A stretch of 25,618 bases of DNA from Apostichopus californicus (lineage: Eukaryota; Echinodermata; Holothuroidea; Aspidochirotida; Stichopodidae): NCBI GenBank assembly GCA_020650975.1, contig JAIPMN010015540.1, positions 6,985-32,602 of the forward strand. Reading direction: 5' to 3'. Position numbers and translations under genes: made by a program. This document shows positions 10,380 through 19,555 of the stretch, one piece after another (within the stretch, counting starts at the first letter, position 1; the number at the start of each line of letters is the position of its first letter). Below the pieces are notes generated by a model. That model searched no databases. It worked only from the letters and a program-made list of their open reading frames with translations, and was not told where the DNA came from.

Positions 10380-10690
10380 AGCCCAGTCCTCTTGTACTAA
10401 TGCTCGGAGGGTAATTTAAGATCTATTGGAGTAAATTGACCTAGCAGAGAGGCAGCCATAAAATCAATAAAGGCTATCAGATAGATCCTCCATGATGACA
10501 ACACAACCTCTCGTCAGCATCCAGCATTATTAGAATGACAAGATGGGACAGACGCTGTGGTTAGAAATTCTTATTGCACTGATTTTTTCCCAAATCTATT
10601 GGTACGAAAATCGACCGGAAAGATGTTAATTAAGAAAGATGTAAATTAAGTGCTAATGAAAGACATTGGTAACTGCGAACATGAGGTGTT
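10380..10690. promoter_or_regulatory. Candidate regulatory block with homeodomain- and Runx-type sites
   Basis: CCATAAAATCAATAAA at 10456-10471 is Hox/Cdx-like, and TGTGGTTA at 10556-10563 matches the Runx consensus. A 16-bp tandem pair (GAAAGATGTTAATTAA at 10618 and GAAAGATGTAAATTAA at 10634) carries homeodomain-type TAAT/AATTA cores. CpG is denser than in the flanks. There is no long open frame. Regulatory role is inferred from motif clustering only. Confidence 0.3.
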
Positions 10691-10699
10691 TTTTTTTTG

Positions 10700-11270
10700 C
10701 TCTTAGTCGACTAAACTCAAAACGGGTAAATGATGATCAAAATCTTACTTATCAAAATAGGCGTAAATTGCCTTAGGTTTGCGAAATGAAACGCATAAAA
10801 CATTTCATTCTAAAGAGTTGTACAACATGTGGTACACAAAAAAAATTTCCGTAGTGGCCTAAATGGCTGTACATGAACCTTGTTAAGCAAAGACTGGGAT
10901 ATAACTATAAACAAATCTTGAAAGAGCGAAGAATTTTCTTTGTTCCTTTCCAGTTATTTTACTCTTGAATTTCAAATTTATCCTGTACATAAAATGCTGA
11001 ATTTCTCTTGAAATCTCTTGACAGTCTCATTCTGGGTTCTAGTATGAACTGGGGTGTGATCCCTGGGTTTATACACAGTAAGCAAGAGCCCTGTGGGTTT
11101 TGACCGCTATGCTAGCAAAGAAATGGCTATATAGGGATCGTCACCAACTACGTATAGACGGGATAGCTCAGTTACTCCAAAACTTACTTCAGTATCAAAG
11201 ATTGGAAAAAAAAAATCCTTGGCAATAGTTCTGTACGAAAACCGAACAGGGAAAAACCAGACGCAAGGTG
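10700..11270. other. Unassigned
   Basis: No repeat unit or exon is recognised. GGATAGCTCAGTTACT at 11161-11176 resembles a tRNA A-box, but no B-box follows at a suitable distance, so no tRNA or SINE is called. Confidence 0.4.
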
Positions 11271-11411
11271 GTGACACTTTGGATGGTAGAATGAGAAGGA
11301 AGGGCATTGACCGGGGGAGCCGGTCATAGAGGGCGCGCAGTGTTAAAAGGTTACCAGTTCATTCTAGGCACCGTAGAACGAGGTGCTAAGGTTGTGGGGA
11401 GACAGGTAAGC
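11271..11411 (+). repeat. GACAGGTAAG-family repeat, copy B (left arm of inverted pair)
   Basis: This ~140-bp copy starts GTGACACTTTGG and ends GGGGAGACAGGTAAGC. It contains TGACCGG-GGGAG-CCGGTCA (11308-11326), a perfect 7-bp inverted repeat at the family's centre-left, and the shared block AGGTTACCAGTTCATTCTAG. It faces copy C at 11789-11940 in opposite orientation, so the two can pair over most of their length. Confidence 0.9.
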
Positions 11412-11788
11412 TTATCGCTTGTAAATAGTATAATATAGGGACTTGTAATCCCACGTTTTCTTGTCTGAAAAATATTTGGGCTCTTTTCAAATTGTTTATA
11501 ATTTCCCCAATTCATTTTTCTATTGTTGATTTACTTATGGGTTAATAACTGAAAATTTCAGAGCAGCCTAGTGGCTAATTGGCCACAAAGAACTCTCAGT
11601 TACATTGAGGGTTACATCCTGACGTTTTGATCCTAGCAGGATCTTCTTCAAAGGCAAACCTCACATAAAAAGATGATAAAACTTTACAAACTTTTATCTT
11701 TAAGATTCAGATCCTTCAGATTTAAATCACAGACATCAGGGAGGATAAAATATCTCAGTGACGTAAAAATGACTGAATTGTGGCTGTA
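11412..11788. other. Spacer between inverted copies B and C
   Basis: This 377-bp AT-rich segment holds the hammerhead-like motif at 11621-11650, and GATAAAACTTTACAAACTTTTATC near 11674, which has 7-bp inverted ends. It has no open frame of note. Whether it is the interior of a composite foldback element or unrelated DNA between two insertions cannot be told from one locus. Confidence 0.4.
11621..11650 (-). ncRNA. Degenerate hammerhead-like / Penelope-type motif
   Basis: Read on the minus strand the order is TGAAGAA, then GATCC-TGCTA-GGATC (a perfect 5-bp stem with a 5-base loop, 11629-11643), then AAAACGTC. This parallels the hammerhead core CUGAUGA, stem II, GAAAC as found in Penelope-like retroelements. 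Two core positions are altered: CUGAUGA is TTGAAGA and GAAAC is AAAAC. It is therefore unlikely to self-cleave and is best read as a retroelement relic. A chance hairpin remains possible. Confidence 0.4.
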
Positions 11789-11940
11789 TTACCTGTCTCC
11801 TCACAACCTTAGCACTCTCGTTCTACCGTGCCTAGAATGAACTGATAACCTTTAACACTGTGCTCCCTCTATGACCGGACGCCTCCAGTCACTGCCCTTC
11901 CTTCTCTTTCTACCACCCAAAGTGTCTACATCGTTCCTAT
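11789..11940 (-). repeat. GACAGGTAAG-family repeat, copy C (right arm of inverted pair)
   Basis: On the minus strand it runs GTAGACACTTTGGGTGGTAG, GAAGGAAGGGCA, AAAGGTTATCAG, CATTCTAGGCACGGTAGAAC and GAGGAGACAGGTAA. By eye this agrees closely with copy B, with scattered substitutions. The central CCGGTC half of the inverted motif is kept but its partner has decayed (GACTGGAGGCGTCCGGTC). Confidence 0.9.
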
Positions 11941-11999
11941 TTTTGTGTGGAATTAATTTCTACTAAATTGGTTCGGAACAGTTTTCCTAGGATCTTAGT

Positions 12000-12290
12000 T
12001 TGGTAAGTGCTTGAAGTAGGAAAACTACTACTCTTCGTGCGTAGCCCGATAAGTAACCTGTAATATCTACTGATGTCACAAGGAGTACGTTTAACCTTCA
12101 GTCCAACGATATATCAATCTTACATTTTTCTTCAGATTGTATTTTTTTTTTCCGTAATTTTGTTTTCGAAGTAAAGAAGCTAGGAGAATACTAATCAGAA
12201 TGCAATCATTTCCGCACGACGAGATGACTTCAATTAACAGGAACGAGATAAAGAACGATAACACTACTAGAGATTAATTCAAGCGAGTAA
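12000..12290. promoter_or_regulatory. Candidate regulatory block with spaced GATA sites
   Basis: GATAA cores occur at 12048, 12247 and 12257, the last two exactly 10 bp (one helical turn) apart. CpG-bearing words (TTCCGCACGACG, GGAACGAG, AAGCGAG) are dense for this window. It lies just upstream of the open segment at 12291-12578, so it could be a promoter or enhancer if that segment is a real exon. Both parts of this are inference. Confidence 0.25.
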
Positions 12291-12578
12291 TCGCTAACAT
12301 CGAAAAGAGTCACGTACTATATACAACACCAGACTTTCCTAGCTCAGTTAATTAAACCTTACGTGGATGCGATCTTATCCTCGAACAAGACTTTAGTTAT
12401 CCCTGAAGAGTCATCAGATATATGTAACAGTACACATAAACTCGATTCATCAAGTGTCTGCTACGAATCACAACAACACCTGCCAACAGACGGCCAGAAA
12501 ATAGAAATGTCTGACAAATTTACTATCTGTCGTTTGTGTGTGCGCCCTATGGAGTCGATGAAGTATAGGTCTGTGTAA
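12291..12578 (+). CDS. Candidate exon or ORF fragment, unrecognised
   Basis: The frame is open for about 95 codons from a stop at 12288 to TAA at 12576. There is no ATG near the start; the first in-frame Met codons lie well inside (EMSD and PMESM), so it would have to be an internal exon or a late start. The translation is rich in Ser, Asp and Glu in its middle and ends with a Cys-x-x-Cys pair (ICRLC) followed by VRPMESMKY. GC content is higher than the surroundings. A weak donor candidate (T|GTAAAT) sits at the stop, and CACCAG at about 12332 could be an acceptor but lacks a polypyrimidine tract. No family is recognised. A non-coding origin is at least as likely. Confidence 0.2.
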   Translation, partial: SLTSKRVTYYIQHQTFLAQLIKPYVDAILSSNKTLVIPEESSDICNSTHKLDSSSVCYESQQHLPTDGQKIEMSDKFTICRLCVRPMESMKYRSV

Positions 12579-12984
12579 ATCTGAATTTGCAAGCACTGAT
12601 TTCATACAGATTGACTTATTATTAAAAAGCAGGTACATTCATTTTTATTTAGTTTATTATCTATACCATCTTTTGATAAAAAAAAAAATTTAGAACATTT
12701 TGGGTAGAAAATTCAAGAATTGGCCACTACAGGATTTTTCATTTATACACGTTACATGGATTTAACTCAGTTACAACCCACTGATAATGGAAACCTGTAT
12801 ATGACCTGTATTTAACAGTTTATGAAGATTCTCATCTATAGGGCTTTATAGTTGTCATTCCAAGATTCTCCAGGTATTTATTTTGTGATGAGTTATTCCA
12901 CACAGCCAACAAACCAATAAATGGGGACTAATGGGGACGAAATACAGAAATTTATCTACAGTACCTTCATCCTTTTTCGGTATT
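12579..12984. other. Unassigned AT-rich DNA
   Basis: It contains an A11 tract near 12678 and nothing else that can be assigned. The microsatellite starts at its right edge. Confidence 0.4.
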
Positions 12985-13054
12985 CACCACCTCCACGATT
13001 ACCACCACCACCACCAGCATCATCATCATCATCACCACCATCATCATCACCATC

Positions 13055-13088
<34 letters not shown>

Positions 13089-13235
13089 CCATCACCACCA
13101 TCATCACCACCACCATCACCATCATCATCATCGTCATCACCACCACCATCATCATCATCACCATCATCATCATCAATTCATCATCACCAACCCCCGCCAT
13201 TACCACCACCAACATAATCATCATCATCATTGCAA
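12985..13235. repeat. CAC/CAT trinucleotide microsatellite, ~250 bp
   Basis: The tract consists almost entirely of CAC and CAT triplets in mixed order, interrupted briefly by GATTACC, CGT and an ATTCATCATCACCAACC segment near 13177. All three plus frames and a minus frame are open across it (poly-His, Pro/Ser-rich, and Met/Val-rich on the minus strand). These translations are products of the repeat and are not evidence of a gene. Confidence 0.97.
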
Positions 13236-13429
13236 TCTCGCATTAAACCATCAGAACTAAAGACACATTTAATCATATTACAAACTAAAGACACATAAGT
13301 GACATTTCCTTCCCCAGACATAGCAGTAGTAAGAGAATATCAATACTAAGGATGACACAGTAAACATGAAAGGCTATAAAACTCCTCGCATCTGTTTCTT
13401 CCCAAAAGGCCTGTTCAAAGTCTCTACAC

Positions 13430-13660
13430 GGTAAATAAATCTACGTCTGCTGTCTTTATCGAGATGGGGATGATTTCACAGAGCCGGTCGTCTGAGAGAA
13501 TACTCCCCCAGTCAGGCCCTGAGACTATTTGTTAATGCCAGGCTGGGGAGATATCTTGCCTGATGCATCTTTTACAATCACAAATAACTTCACTTTGATT
13601 TTACTCGTGTGGGTTTCGGTGTTGAGCACGGCAGTATCTCGTTACGAATAAATGAGTTTT
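13430..13660. promoter_or_regulatory. Candidate conserved block, CpG-bearing
   Basis: The block holds CTTTATCGAGATGGGG, CCGGTCGTCTGAGAG, AGTCAGGCCCTGAGACT and a CTCGTGTGGGTTTCGG stretch, in composition unlike the AT-rich DNA on both sides. No open frame or repeat explains it. A regulatory call rests on composition only. Confidence 0.2.
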
Positions 13661-13812
13661 TAAAGGTACTTGAAGAATGGACGTTTACAACTGAGTGAAA
13701 GTTAATCCAGAGTTTGTTTATATTTTGACGATATATCACAGAAAATTTATCTCTGCTGCTGGTGGTACATCATGTACACGCACAAACATAGTGCGACTGG
13801 TTGATATTTGAT

Positions 13813-13835
13813 TAAAAATCAAAATTTGATTTTTA
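13813..13835. promoter_or_regulatory. 23-bp palindrome with inverted ATCAAA half-sites
   Basis: TAAAAATCAAA-A-TTTGATTTTTA has perfect 11-bp arms about a single central base. Each arm carries ATCAAA, the core of TCF/LEF-type HMG-box sites (consensus ATCAAAG), in opposite orientation. The sequence could also extrude as a cruciform. An AT-rich background raises the chance of coincidental palindromes. Confidence 0.4.
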
Positions 13836-13839
13836 TGTA

Positions 13840-15050
13840 CCTTAAAATGAAGAACAAGTTGAAGATTTGTTACTTTATGAAAATGATGTTTATTAGAAAG
13901 CATCTTGACTGTTTATAGTTTGCCCAACAGATATGAAATGAGCTATGTAAGGCACACGTAAGAGTGTATGGTATCTAACTCTATAAAGTGTGTGAAGTCA
14001 TTTTCAGCATATGAGGGAAATTATCACATATATGCAAGCAATAGATTCATGTCAGATATGTACCTGTAGACGGCTACAAGGATCCTGCGGAGTCTGCGGT
14101 TGACAGAAAACACACACAAAAAATTTGAATGATGAAATTTTCATGGTGAAAATTACACATTTTTTTTTTTTTATGGTATTCACTGAGACATTCATGTTTC
14201 TAGCACAAATGCAACCAAATGTTTGTAAATCAAATTTGAAAGTTTTAAAAACAATGATTCAAAGAAGTTGAGGTCAACACTGATAAAGTTCAATATCACA
14301 CAGCAAGAACCTAGAGATAAACAATTAGCCTACTGCATGCAAGAGGTTATTCTTACAGGTAAACACCTTCCTCGCTCTCAATCTCTCTCTCATACTAACC
14401 AAGAAAGGCAACCCAATTCCACTACACCCTACCCTAATATCAGTATTCCCACAAATTTTTCTGTGCACTGTAAGCTACCCTAGCATGGTTGTACACCCCA
14501 TCAATTTACTGTATGTACGATATACCCAGGCTTGGTGGCAGACTGTGGAATATCTGCATGTATGATCCACGGCTTATAAACAACACAGCTAGTCACTATA
14601 AAGTCACATACTGTACATTGCATAGAGTACTTTTCAAAATCTACCCATGACCCCCCAACAAAATGGAAACATATCTGATATTCAAGTACCATTTGATCTT
14701 CGCCTTCAATAAATCTCAGAGAAAGTGTTGAAATAATATTACAGGCCAGTTTACAGAACCCAAGGGGAAACAGAAAATTGTCATGCCCATGCTGACAATT
14801 AACATTTGAACCAACATCACATAAATTTTAATGATAGACGACCTTTATAAATAAGTAATTTCATACCTTGAAATGCACTTATTCAGAGCAAATGATACAG
14901 ATTTTTTTTTTTTTTTTTTCTGCTGAGACCTCTCAAACCAGATATCTACCAGTTGGAAACTTAATTAAAGGTACCGTCATTGTTTTTTGCTCAATAATAA
15001 AAATTTGTGCTTCGTTAATGATTGTAAGTTGAAAGAAGGAACCCTCAAAT
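13840..15050. other. Unassigned, with two long T tracts
   Basis: T13 ends at 14172 and T18 lies at 14902-14919. On the minus strand these would be A-tails, but no SINE or LINE body could be recognised upstream of either. Open frames at 14268-14483 and 14501-14692 are short and unrecognised. Confidence 0.4.
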
Positions 15051-15059
15051 GCTCCTGGC

Positions 15060-15420
15060 CATCCTTGTCTGTTATTCGATATTACTTCGGCTTCACTCCG
15101 ATGTTACCTAATCTTCTTTGAGCGGTTTTGATTGCAAACGGTAAGAGACACTAAGTAGCAATCTCATTTCATCCATCGCCCGAGGGTCAGGGAATAATGC
15201 CAAAGTTGCTGTACACTTTTTTCGTCTCCCGATGCAAATAGGATTGGCTGAGCAGAATTTTGTCTCCGAAATGCCACCGGGAGAATTCAAAAGGTGTATC
15301 AACAAACCGGTGGTTCTGTTTATAGTTCCATGTTCTTTTATATCTATACCCAATGCAGAAAAAGACATACATTTCACTTCATTAAAATCTTTCAGAGAGT
15401 GTATGTAATTTATCGTTCAC
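15060..15420. promoter_or_regulatory. Candidate regulatory block with octamer and CCAAT sites
   Basis: ATGCAAAT, the exact POU octamer, lies at 15232-15239 and is followed four bases later by ATTGGCT (inverted CCAAT, 15243-15249). CpG words (CTTCGGCTTC, GAGCGGTTTTG, CATCGCCCGAGG, TTTCGTCTCCCG, AAACCGGTGG) are clustered. A minus frame of 89 codons (15108-15377, true ATG) covers the block; its translation is protein-like in composition but matches nothing I know and has no splice context. I favour a non-coding constrained element. Confidence 0.3.
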
Positions 15421-15599
15421 TTTGTATTCCACATACCGCAGAAATAGTTTACTAATAGTGCGATGAACTGGCACTTTGGAGAAATGGTGAAACGCATAAA
15501 AACGACGGCAGTTAAAAATGTTTCGGAATAAACTGCCATCAATCACCGAAGCAGTGAATGAACAAAAGGATCACGGAAGCTTTGTACGTGTACTACTGG

Positions 15600-16580
15600 T
15601 GTAATCCTCCAGACACTCAGTATATAATTACAGTTTGTATGAGTACAAAGAAGCATACAGCATCTTACAAGCAAATTTGCACAGACAGCTGGGTTGCTAT
15701 GCAATAACATTGCAAGCACTTTTACGTATGTAGCAACAGTATTCTACAGTACTTTCAAACTTGAGAAATTAGTTATGACAATCAAGGTATGCTGTATTGG
15801 CCGCAAATATGCTAGATATTCAAATATGGTCACCTTTGGTCAAAATTCTTAAACATTCAGTCATCTTGTGTGTTCCTTAAAAATGTCTGAGAACAATTTG
15901 GAGAGTAACAGCCTCCAGGAAATTAATTTTGAAAACTTCTAGCAATTATAGCTCGCTATAATTTGGGGCCTATACTGACTACCTTTAAGCTATGATTAAA
16001 ACTTGACCAATTAACAGTGTGATGATATTAGGTACGTACATGTAAACAATCTATTTTATACTGGAAAGTCCACCAAACTGGACACCAGGATTGATAAAAT
16101 TAAAAACATCATAGCTTTACAAACGAAATGGATATAGACATTCAGATTTGTAGTAGAGTACAATAGGGTAAGTACCACCAGTACAGGTACAATACCACTT
16201 GTGATGAGTACAAGGTCAAGGTTCAAATGTGAGTACAGTTATTTAATCTTGTATCAGCACAATAAACTAGGCCTTTGTTGAGGATGACAGTCAGTGGAAA
16301 ATAATATTTGATCTTGCCTGTTCATTAGGTTTATATGTTCTTATTCTAGATATTTGGGAACTATAATATTTTCAGAATATGAGTTCCAGCAAGAAGGAGG
16401 CGCTAGCATATTGGTAGGATGAACAACATTTCACAATTCTTCAGGGGAAGTTAATATAGACACCACCATAGGGAGATACTGTAGAAGGCAATAGTCAAAG
16501 AGTTTGAGGTCACACATAAAATCTGGCAGCTCAGTATTAATATGTAAACAGAAGGGGCTTACTAAATTTCACTATGCTTT
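15600..16580. other. Unassigned AT-rich DNA
   Basis: No open frame longer than about 60 codons, no repeat period and no structured RNA was seen. Several TACAGTA/TACTGTA words occur here (15735, 16478). Confidence 0.4.
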
Positions 16581-16586
16581 GACAAC

Positions 16587-16599
16587 AGGTCAAAGGTCA
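16587..16599 (+). promoter_or_regulatory. Perfect DR1 nuclear-receptor-type site
   Basis: AGGTCA-A-AGGTCA is the exact DR1 consensus used by RXR heterodimers, HNF4 and COUP-TF. It is in the opposite orientation to those of the 9-kb array. It is isolated here, so it may be a single relic of that repeat family or a true site. Confidence 0.4.
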
Positions 16600-16960
16600 T
16601 ACCCATGACAGAGAGGGGAATTCCTAAGATACCTCATAACTCCTGTTTGCCTGTTCAGAGAGTGTGACTGTCATGAGGGATGAGTTCTGCAGTCAACACT
16701 TGGCAATACTATCCAGGTTTGGGAAAAGGCAAAAACATTAAGGTGGCGGTAAAATCTTCCTGGACTCATCTGTCCCTAACGCTTATATGAGTGTGGGCTC
16801 TTGCCAGGATCGAGAACTCGGTTTTAACTAGGCAAAGAATCTTAAAAGGAGCTTTATGTGTTGATTTGTTATTACAATAAGTCTTCATTAGACTCTACTA
16901 CATGGATAACAAATGAAATGAGGTGAATCACAAGATTCCGTATAATTTACTGAACTCACA

Positions 16961-17015
16961 TGTTTGTTTGTTTGTTTGGTGTTAATTTGGTGAGACAGCT
17001 TGATATTGCTGTCTT
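16961..17015. repeat. (TTTG)n tract next to a short hairpin
   Basis: Four to five TTTG units (16961-16979) are followed by AGACAGC at 16993-16999 and its reverse complement GCTGTCT at 17008-17014, an 8-base loop apart. This could fold as a small hairpin in RNA or mark a short inverted repeat. No further structure was found around it. Confidence 0.5.
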
Positions 17016-17279
17016 ACTTTCATCAACTTCACTCTTGTTTTTCAGACTTACTTGATAGGTCTGGACTAATGAGATACTTTCAAAAGCAACTTCTTATTTG
17101 ATGATGCAGTTAAATTACCTTGTCTAATGAAGGTTTGTTTTCAAGTACTGAAATGAACGGACTTCTGCATTTGAAGTTTCAGTTCTCAAGTAGAAATGAG
17201 AAAGGAAATTAAAGTAATCTTCCATCTTTATAACTGGCCTGACTGTGTTGAAAACTTACTGAACTTCCTCTCGTACACC

Positions 17280-17765
17280 TCCCTCAGTCTCCTACTCCCT
17301 CCCCCACTCTCCCAACTACCCCAATCCCCACTCTCCCAACTCCTCCCCCTGGCACTCCACTCCTCTCCCATTTATTATCCCATCCTGAAAGCAGCGGCTT
17401 ATTTAAATCATCACAAAATGTCTCCTTGCCACTGCTGCCTGCTCCCCCTACTACTCTCCTTTCAATATCCCTATCCTCATCCCCTCCCCCTCTCCCACCC
17501 CAAGCGCTCTCCATCTTCTCAATCACATCCTGAGAGCTGCCCCTATTCTCAGTCATCACAAACTCTCACTCCTACCGATTACAGCTGCCTGCCCCCCTAC
17601 TACTCTCCTTCCCATATCCCCATCCTCACCACCGCCACCCCCCCCCCCCCCCCGTCCCACCCCAAACATTATCCATCTTCTCCCTGTTAAAATCACATCC
17701 TGAGAGCTGCCCCTCTATTCTAAGTCATCACAAACTCTCTCCTGCCTGATACAACTGCCTTCTTC
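17280..17765. repeat. C-rich tandem repeat, ~145-170-bp period, about 3 copies
   Basis: CATCCTGAAAGCAGC (17381), CATCCTGAGAGCTGCC (17526) and CATCCTGAGAGCTGCC (17696) head three copies. Each is followed by TCATCACAAA, a CTGCCTG and, in the first two, CCCCCTACTACTCTCCTT. A C16 tract at 17638-17653 and a CTCCCAACT triplet repeat at 17290-17345 belong to the same low-complexity region. A 164-codon plus frame and a 91-codon minus frame run through it, but both are translations of pyrimidine-rich repeat and are not credible genes. Confidence 0.8.
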
Positions 17766-17777
17766 AGAATCCTAGTC

Positions 17778-17833
17778 TACTGTTATCTGTCAATTTTCTC
17801 CAATGTACTGTTATCTGTCAATTTTCTCCAATG
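17778..17833. repeat. Tandem duplication, 28-bp unit, 2 copies
   Basis: TACTGTTATCTGTCAATTTT and the following CTCCAATG are repeated exactly at 17806. The perfect identity suggests a recent duplication. Confidence 0.95.
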
Positions 17834-18234
17834 GTATCTTTCTTATCCAGGCAGATGGTATAAGTAAAGCAGGTTCAACCATTTTGTGATTTATGATGTG
17901 GGGTACCTCAACCTTGGAAAGGATTATATATTTTCTTGCCAAAGGTAAAATGTAATATTAGGAAACATTAATCAGCTAGCTATCTGAGTTATATTCAGAG
18001 AGTAGTTAGTACTTCTAAGTGTGACAAGCCATTCCGTCTTAAAAGAACATGAAATGATTTGAAAGATGAGAAGATACCTCTTCTTTTAAGCCACATGGCC
18101 AGTTTTAATGACTGGTTGTCTTTTCTGATCCTTAGATGCTTAAAACCATTTGAGTACTTCCATGCCGTAGCAGAGCCAAACAATACAATGTAATTTTCAG
18201 GCAGACGTACAGTAAAGTGAGAACAATTACCAAT

Positions 18235-18300
18235 TGTTGTATACTATGGTAGATGAGAGTGCATGAGTACAGGAGACAGGTAAGGGAGAATTGAATTAAG
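18235..18300 (+). repeat. GACAGGTAAG-family repeat, diverged 3' copy
   Basis: The stretch reads ATGGTAGATGAGAGTGC, then a degraded middle, then GGAGACAGGTAAGGGAG and a GAATTGAATTAAG tail. It aligns with the GTAGAACGAGAGTGCTAAGG...GACAGGTAAG end of the family and with the GCGAATTAAAT tail seen after copy A. The 5' half is absent. Confidence 0.6.
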
Positions 18301-18310
18301 TTTGTATTTT

Positions 18311-18342
18311 CGGGAGGAGTCCTGCGCCGGGAGGAGTCCTGG
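18311..18342. repeat. Tandem duplication, 17-bp unit, 2 copies
   Basis: CGGGAGGAGTCCTG at 18311 recurs at 18328, separated by CGC. It is a small, GC-rich local duplication directly downstream of the repeat copy. Confidence 0.9.
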
Positions 18343-18489
18343 ACAAGGGACATAGCGATATTGGGACAAAAGTGTTTTTGTACATAAACATCTAATCTGA
18401 GACTATTCAATACCTTAGTTCGTACTATGACTTTATATGGATATAGGACACATTGGTTGGGAACTGGGGCACAACAAAAGTTTAGACTT

Positions 18490-18503
18490 ATTGCTAGGCA
18501 ACC
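18490..18503. promoter_or_regulatory. X-box-like site (RFX-type)
   Basis: ATTGCTAGGCAACC contains TTGC-TAG-GCAA as an inverted repeat and resembles the RFX X-box (GTTGCC...GGCAAC class). In animals such sites mark promoters of ciliary genes. No exon was found next to it, so function is speculative. Confidence 0.3.
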
Positions 18504-18810
18504 GTCAGGCTTATCAGTGTAATCTGAAAGCTACATTTGTCACAATCTGGTGATAAAATCCTGAACCTAAACAGGAGAGTGAAAAATATTAATCTGAAGT
18601 CTAAACCAATATCACCAACAAACAAAAACCATAAATTTACTTTGTCATTTCTTAACCAGTTTGTAAACAAGAAAATAACACACTACATAAAATTCTTTTG
18701 CACTTTTTATATAAATTCAATATAAAAGTCAGTTTTCTGTTGTTCATTTACCTATTTAAAAAATTGTGTGGCAGTACTGTACAGTAGTATACAATATTCT
18801 GTATTTCCAG

Positions 18811-19119
18811 CACTTGATAATTTGGGGCAACCAGTCCAACATTGTTTCCAGATAGAATATTTAGTTAGGTTGAGTGACCATTATTTAATAAGAAAATAGC
18901 AAGAATATAATACTAAATTCACTTCATAAAATTCTCTCCCATTGTTTTATAATTTCCCAGTCAGTTAAAAAACTTTACTCATTAACCAAACATTGTACAT
19001 GAAGTTTGTGCCGCACTTAAGAATAATTTCCTGCGCTTGATATAAAATTTGGGAACAGCCAAACCGATATTGTTTAAAGATAGATCTTTAGTTAGGTTGA
19101 TTGGTAATTAAATAATTAT
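18811..19119. repeat. Diverged direct duplication, ~80-bp copies 227 bp apart
   Basis: CACTTGATAATTTGGGGCAACC with its downstream ATTGTTTCCAGATAG and TTTAGTTAGGTTGA (18811-18892) is matched by CGCTTGATATAAAATTTGGG with ATTGTTTAAAGATAG and TTTAGTTAGGTTGA (19034-19119). Order and spacing of all blocks agree. Between them lies GAAAATAGC to GAAGTTTGTGCC, which has no counterpart outside. This could be two copies of a short repeat or an old tandem duplication. Confidence 0.7.
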
Positions 19120-19555
19120 CTGTAAATATTACAAGGCTTTGCATACCTGATGTACAGTAACAACCCAAAACAAAATGGAAGGCAGGACACATTTTATTGC
19201 AGACACACCTCCTACATGCCTTAGGGGATATTAATAATTTTATATTCCTTTCCTTTAAAATCTAATTTTTTTTTTTTTTTCTTTTCCAAACCAAAAAATT
19301 TATTTCTGTATATATGCAACAAATGAAATGCAACCCACTCGACCAAAATGTAATCTATCAAACTAATTGTGTAGTAAAGATCAATTGATAATCTATATGT
19401 GGACGTAGACTGAAGCTTGCTTCATCATCAGCTCAGCTTTTTCATATCAGATCTCCTTCCTGGCTGATATTGTCAGCTTTTTCCTTCTTTTTTTTTTTCT
19501 TGAAATATGATAACTGAGATGGGAATGCATTTCTTGCATATTTTGCCAACATCAC

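Noticed and set aside
11161..11176. tRNA A-box-like GGATAGCTCAGTTACT
   Set aside because: No B-box follows at tRNA spacing and no cloverleaf can be drawn.
12921..13260. Poly-His, Pro/Ser-rich and Met/Val-rich reading frames
   Set aside because: All frames are open because the sequence is a CAC/CAT microsatellite. There is no unique coding sequence on either side.
14902..14919. T18 tract as the A-tail of a minus-strand retroposon
   Set aside because: No SINE, LINE or processed-transcript body could be recognised on the expected side, and no target-site duplication was seen.
17196..17690. 164-codon plus frame rich in Pro, Ser and Leu
   Set aside because: It lies in a C-rich tandem repeat with a C16 tract. 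The translation mirrors the base composition and repeat period.
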